Source: an uncultured Saprospiraceae bacterium (GTDB lineage: Bacteria > Bacteroidota > Bacteroidia > Chitinophagales > Saprospiraceae). Taken from it: 7,913 nt of DNA. Positions 7,201 through 7,913 of the stretch are shown here, in pieces; position 1 is the first letter of the stretch; each line of letters opens with the position of its first letter. The translations under genes were made by a program, and so were the position numbers. The stretch is from positions 1-7,913 of the forward strand of contig CALLAG010000003.1 in the NCBI GenBank assembly GCA_938002705.1, written 5' to 3'. Under the pieces are notes generated by a model that was not told where the DNA came from, did not search any database, and saw nothing but the letters and a program-made list of their open reading frames with translations.

Positions 7201-7748
7201 TATCGATAGAAGTATCAGAGGCAACTCAATTAGAACTTAGCTTTGATGATTATGTCACTGATTGTTCTGTGCAATCAGTTCTTATACAACCTACAGTAGT
7301 ATCGGCATCTGGCGATGTAGAATATACATGGAACACTGGTGATGATACGCCGTCCATTATGGTCGATGAGACGAATACTTACAGCGTAGAGATCTCAGAT
7401 AAGTGCAGCACAGAAACCTATGAGTGGCATCTGGAATTTGTACAAGCAGAATTAGCCCAGATCTATATGCCTAATATTATAAATATACAAGCAACAGATG
7501 TGACCAATCAAACCTTCAAACCACTATTCAGTGATGACGTCATGATAGAAGGATTTAGTATGAAGGTCTACGATAGATGGGGTAATCTCGTATCAGATAG
7601 TAAAAACGCTGGCGAAGGCTGGGATGGATATATAAATGGTAACAAAGCAGATAACGGCGTGTATCTATGGTCATATGAGATGAATGTAGAAGAATGCGGA
7701 GAGATAAGAACCATTAAGCAAGTAGGTGATGTGACTATCATAAATTAG
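1233..7748 (+). CDS. Giant T9SS-exported multidomain adhesin (PKD/Ig-like, SdrD_B-like and SprB-like modules)
   Basis: A 2171-residue secreted protein, complete in this window. The signal peptide (residues 1 to about 20, MKKYLTILLV...) has a KK n-region and a hydrophobic core. After it come about eleven Ig/PKD-like modules (22-977), two PKD domains (978-1146), four Ig-like modules (1147-1471), an SdrD_B-like calcium-loop module (1472-1540), a 'GCDS' module (about 1571-1625), five SprB-like repeats (1626-1999), another Ig-like module (2000-2076) and a T9SS type B sorting domain (2077-2171). No enzymatic domain is recognisable. Such proteins cross the outer membrane through T9SS and act as surface adhesins; SprB of Flavobacterium johnsoniae, which moves along the cell during gliding, is the model. 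Whether this one serves gliding, attachment or biofilm cannot be told. Bases just before the ATG read AATAGGA, too close for a normal ribosome site. No PorP/SprF-like gene lies in the window, although type B substrates often have one next door. Secretion type is well supported; exact role is not. Confidence 0.9.
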   Translation: MKKYLTILLVTISIITGQSQSIEGETLVCTESCIEYIINDGIGGPYLWSTDIGKMDDNKGTEVTVCWDSRGTGELSVLDLSGASGAQKTTIQVEVIDQPIAQVYFPEFPICAELDSLREEQPNTDFVVYKCQTVCAGSTVSYFAEGIGADQDSSYVRWTVEGGITDYSDYENANESGGITVTWGDGDFGSIIVEVTNIAGCTDVETYCIEILDNPDVTITSSQSGPLCVGQNVTLQAISDNAVDFYWSIDDISYGDQSSARFSFDNIGTYDVQLISRTECLCADTLNYIIDVTDVSGPEIDCISTSHINVPQTYYATEECDSYQWAVGPQGIIVDGGGPDDNFIVVTWTDGPYGEISLSNNGCDNAVCPQTTTEYVPVIIPNLEISGPDVACNEGQSLYSLPLYPGTIYTWSLTGNGSIVDGQGTNEVTVQWNSIPYLGLDATLTVMYDNCLLECDGSATKNITLKAKYELSGSEKSICQNNIIEFYSIAGYSGVSGDWELYDSEGILLDSSPNQSFWSVDGTYDPGFYEVRLIDQSGDYCNETAVVYFEILDRPDPITGIEGPLTVCKNEKYVYTSDSSTNDIINWSFNDGGMTSNFTDNSVVYTWLSDGPYTITAVVENDRGCVSDPFTINLNAATSAAIAGGSNLCIHDTGSYKVDNNTSEVIWTVSPPEAGTVYETEDGIAEITWHVAGTHTVSVDFCSAIISYNVDVMPGPEFSVTYDNELCAGENTTVNVTTTATGSMVQIVDADDNIVGNGTEVGPGYFYVELTDASGCSDRKQISIDTIAPPVVSLTTPQLETFCKPANDRILYAPDSQEGYTYEWYRDGVLLSNTAATLGTSDYGTYQVEVTDIRGCKTLSNELNLNESCAIDTLFNITFCNSLDTVGFLADNLPFCNEYQFTNVSSAGHDPTTIFYQFYDPVIGFTTFSNDENPLHIFSAPGYYKVVQRGNVPDADNPGQFCSDYFLDVVEVPIAASFHVIKNCVNEPMEFKSTSTFLPGKNIIAYEWDFGDPASGADNVSTDAAPTHTYTTTGNYLVKLTIESDDGCLSRVIEEISVNPNAEVDFVIPRNLCAGEALKFVTPTGSNLSEVVWTFDDPNATAEQNTVESDIAVHFFSLPGTYDVTLEANNIYGCSSSITKSITVDNNTLTGDIVVSDAGPLCEGTSATLTAPTGIAYIWSTGETTESIDAYDQGVYRVTVTGSDACNYIPEEVIVEVIPRPQFEVIAYTYPEGYYYEGLPHYEALEICRGEQFDLSTRWSSSWTYTWNILGATGRFIGYNSLAGLAAGTYDVIVTINDPATGCSFDSDPFSLTINDRPDFVTIVSDQSDMCEGKPFEFSVSNPVAGVRYYWNDGQVGERITASAPGNYYVTAVNEYGCESGSNYLNIYALPDTDLLPQGCQEVCFPFDLCLPSLSFGGTYELFLDGVSLGAPSSATSITVTDAGEYQILVTSGQGCQRMSEVLSLYPEPLNHAVTGFVFIDDNDNGVLDGGEMIVPGANVYLRIGNVKIDSILTDATGAYSFSGIDSRYVILEIEAASLPVDVPAEQLIMFVEFQTCEDIDDCNFPLNTDCTPTNELLELIVCQGQDGEYEGIFYPPGTMETFTYMSVGGCDSTIVLSVVETVEPVISVATMASCSGESNGSMQVDANTAVGLLFSLDNILPYTPDLVYGNLIAGTYDLFVLDELGCTYSYPQVIGDSPEIIVDLSLTSSCEGLDNGILEVIVDPSSNYEYSLDGGPFTTDLIYPNLEAGDHELIVVDENGCDLLVPFDIIQKQGPSLSVTTTESCASSDNGTIELLSSQSSGLMMILDNGAMVTDQFSFDNLSAGTHTLLVDDGLGCAQELTFTIEVEATPLLSYDVIKTCFGTASGQIVIDDLGPGFSYAVNAGTFSTEVTYTDLNEGNYDIQVESSKGCIYDYNVSIEAHPEIIVDLSAEESCSGESNGMIVLEDISDELLLSIDDINYTADNTIDNLSVDLYQVYVRDENECTKEVSIEVSEATQLELSFDDYVTDCSVQSVLIQPTVVSASGDVEYTWNTGDDTPSIMVDETNTYSVEISDKCSTETYEWHLEFVQAELAQIYMPNIINIQATDVTNQTFKPLFSDDVMIEGFSMKVYDRWGNLVSDSKNAGEGWDGYINGNKADNGVYLWSYEMNVEECGEIRTIKQVGDVTIIN
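1296..4163 (+). repeat. Array of about eleven degenerate Ig/PKD-like modules (residues 22-977)
   Basis: The segment divides into modules of roughly 75-115 residues that share a pattern, not close identity. Each starts near a cysteine in contexts such as GPLCVGQ, SICQNN, TVCKNEK or ELCAGEN. Each has a central Y-x-W strand (YTWSL, INWSF, YEWYR) and usually a TVTW/VVTW strand. Most end with a Y-x-V strand and a second cysteine, often as GC. This is the usual look of PKD-like/Ig-like beta-sandwich modules in T9SS adhesins. They probably act as a rigid stalk holding the binding parts away from the cell. Boundaries are approximate, and the first two modules and the last (870-977) are the least typical. 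Confidence 0.75.
4164..4670 (+). other. Two consecutive PKD domains (residues 978-1146)
   Basis: The first is canonical: YEWDFGDP at 1006-1013, then PTHTY about residue 1026-1030, GNYLVKLTI and DDGC. The WDFGD and HTY-x-x-x-G-x-Y signatures define PKD domains. The second (1061-1146) has VWTFDDP, a phenylalanine-rich equivalent of HTY (HFFSLPGTYDVTL), and YGCSSS. PKD domains are beta-sandwich spacers or binding modules of surface proteins. These two are the best-conserved modules of the stalk. Confidence 0.85.
4671..5645 (+). repeat. Four further Ig-like modules (residues 1147-1471)
   Basis: Modules begin near GPLCEGTS, EICRGEQ, DMCEGKP and a divergent cysteine-rich block (QGCQEVCFPFDLC, about residue 1400). 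Central strands such as YIWSTGETT and YYWNDGQ, together with GxYxVTV ends, resemble the Ig-like domains typical of Bacteroidota surface proteins. The module at about 1214-1310 begins with an unusual tyrosine-rich stretch (YTYPEGYYYEGLPHYE) that fits no repeat unit. Boundaries are by eye. Confidence 0.65.
5646..5852 (+). other. SdrD_B-like / Cna-B-type module with calcium-loop motif (residues 1472-1540)
   Basis: The sequence GFVFIDDNDNGVLDGGE at 1476-1492 matches the SdrD B-domain pattern (F-x-D-x-N-x-NG-x-x-D-x-G-E), in which Asp and Asn residues coordinate calcium. It continues with PGANVYL, TDATGAYSF and an I-x-SRYVILEIE strand, as in this family. In staphylococcal SdrD such modules stiffen on binding calcium. 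There is only one copy here, placed between the Ig/PKD stalk and the SprB-like array. Confidence 0.8.
5943..6107 (+). other. Short 'GCDS' module (residues about 1571-1625)
   Basis: The segment runs from a cysteine pair (C1571, C1583) through YEGIFYPPGTMETFTY to GGCDSTIVLSVV at 1609-1620. This matches a short unit often seen in T9SS-exported proteins, which starts with a cysteine, has a central G-x-x-Y/F turn and ends GCDS-x-x-x-L-x-V. Its function is unknown. It links the SdrD_B-like module to the SprB-like repeats. Confidence 0.55.
6108..7229 (+). repeat. Five tandem SprB-like repeats (residues 1626-1999)
   Basis: Units start at residues 1626, 1701, 1777, 1853 and 1926 and are 75, 76, 76, 73 and 74 residues long. 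Each shows: a strand ending in a cysteine (ASC, SSC, ESC, KTC, ESC); then NG, or SG in the fourth unit, at 5-6 residues after it; a mid-unit SLD/SID-like segment; an N-L-x-AGTY/AGDH-like turn; and a final D-x-x-GC (EC in the fifth unit). This is the SprB repeat pattern (C-x-G-x-x-x-G ... L-x-A-G-x-Y-x-V-x-V-x-D-x-x-G-C). The fifth unit is the most decayed, with SVDLYQVYV for AGTY and DENEC for GC. In SprB-type proteins such repeats form much of the exposed surface filament. Confidence 0.8.
7461..7748 (+). other. T9SS type B (gliding-motility-associated) C-terminal sorting domain (residues 2077-2171)
   Basis: The 95-residue tail has the hallmarks of this family: IYMPN at the start, QTFKPLF, then MKVYDRWGNLV at 2110-2120, GWDGYINGN at 2129-2137, NGVYLWSYEM at 2141-2150, and a final GDVTIIN that ends the protein. 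This domain directs the protein through the T9SS outer-membrane channel. The usual F-S/T-P-N-G-D-G-x-N-D loop is replaced by IINIQATDVTNQTF, so only its framework positions remain. Confidence 0.92.
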
Positions 7749-7750
7749 CC

Positions 7751-7762
7751 CTGCTTAAGCAG
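7751..7762. repeat. Perfect 12-base palindrome CTGCTTAAGCAG just after the adhesin stop
   Basis: The sequence reads identically on both strands and begins three bases after the stop codon. With no spacer it cannot make a stable hairpin without opening the centre. It could be a dimeric protein-binding site or chance. No second copy was seen in the window. Confidence 0.5.
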
Positions 7763-7777
7763 CCCAAAGGGTAGACG

Positions 7778-7800
7778 AAATCATTGATATACGATGATTT
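7778..7800 (+). terminator. Possible stem-loop downstream of the adhesin gene (weak terminator candidate)
   Basis: AAATCATTG (7778-7786) can pair with CGATGATTT (7792-7800) over 9 bp with one G-T wobble, around a five-base loop ATATA. The stem is AT-rich and the following bases GTCAAGG are not a T-run. It is therefore at best a weak terminator or an mRNA 3'-end stabilising hairpin. Confidence 0.3.
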
Positions 7801-7891
7801 GTCAAGGTTAATCCAGACATTGATTTCGAATAATAAGGTTAAAAAACTGGTAGTTTATAAAAATCAATCGTCTGTTATACTAAAATCAAAT

Positions 7892-7906
7892 GGGACATTA
7901 TGTCCC
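7892..7906. terminator. GGGACAT/ATGTCCC inverted repeat at the window end, perhaps a terminator
   Basis: Seven-base arms surround a single T. As RNA this gives a GC-anchored 6-bp stem with a three-base loop. The flank on the plus strand (TCAATTA) is not T-rich. Read on the minus strand the hairpin is followed by ATTTGATTTTAG, which is moderately T-rich, so it could end a minus-strand gene lying beyond the window. The truncated context prevents a firm call. Confidence 0.3.
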
Positions 7907-7913
7907 TCAATTA

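Larger units (their letters stand above)
7749..7913. other. Non-coding 3' flank with several inverted repeats
   Basis: No gene is supported in these 165 bases. The first 52 bases after the adhesin stop hold a perfect 12-base palindrome (7751-7762) and a 9-bp stem-loop (7778-7800). A small AAACT/AGTTT hairpin lies at 7844-7856 and a 7-bp-arm palindrome at 7892-7906. None is followed on the plus strand by a clear T-run, so the terminator of the adhesin gene is not obvious. Confidence 0.6.

Noticed and set aside
6108..7229. Repeat array as a recently expanded or phase-variable DNA tandem repeat
   Set aside because: The units are similar only as proteins. Their DNA differs at many synonymous sites and no long identical tracts exist for slippage or recombination.
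1233..7748. Naming the large gene sprB
   Set aside because: It has SprB-like repeats and the same sorting-domain class, but only five repeats and a mostly Ig/PKD stalk. T9SS genomes carry many such proteins, so orthology cannot be claimed.
1..7913. tRNA, rRNA, CRISPR array, insertion sequence or phage elements
   Set aside because: No cloverleaf-like segments, regularly spaced direct repeats, transposase motifs or terminal inverted repeats were seen on either strand.

Overview
The window looks like part of a Bacteroidota chromosome. The evidence is AT-rich DNA, start codons preceded by A/T-rich sequence instead of strong Shine-Dalgarno sites, a lipoprotein of the OmpA/MotB-like type common in this phylum, and a giant secreted protein ending in a type IX secretion system (T9SS) type B C-terminal signal. 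Long PKD/SprB-type proteins rich in paired cysteines are frequent in Saprospiria-like and Flavobacteriia-like lineages. I cannot place the organism more precisely from this sequence.

Layout: bases 1-155 are non-coding and hold a candidate Bacteroidota-type promoter. Bases 156-1088 encode a 310-residue outer-membrane lipoprotein with a coiled-coil stalk and a peptidoglycan-binding OmpA domain. A strong intrinsic terminator (14-bp stem, GCAA loop, T-run) follows at 1124-1159. A second candidate promoter overlaps or directly follows it. Bases 1233-7748 encode a single 2171-residue exported protein. Its order is: signal peptide; about eleven Ig/PKD-like modules; two PKD domains; four more Ig-like modules; one SdrD_B-like calcium-loop module; a 'GCDS' module; five SprB-like repeats; one more Ig-like module; and the T9SS type B sorting domain. 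Bases 7749-7913 are non-coding and rich in inverted repeats.

Functionally, the large protein is best read as a T9SS-exported, surface-anchored or released adhesin, related in design to SprB. The lipoprotein probably tethers the outer membrane to peptidoglycan. The terminator suggests the two genes are separate transcription units, so their proximity is only weak evidence of a shared job.

I did not find a clearly new biological system. The most unusual observation is a shift in leucine codon choice along the giant gene. It goes from CTN-rich at the 5' end, like the neighbouring gene, to TTA/TTG-rich in the SprB array, and back at the 3' end. This suggests a mosaic history. A second observation is that the SprB repeats share identical peptide blocks encoded by different synonymous codons.
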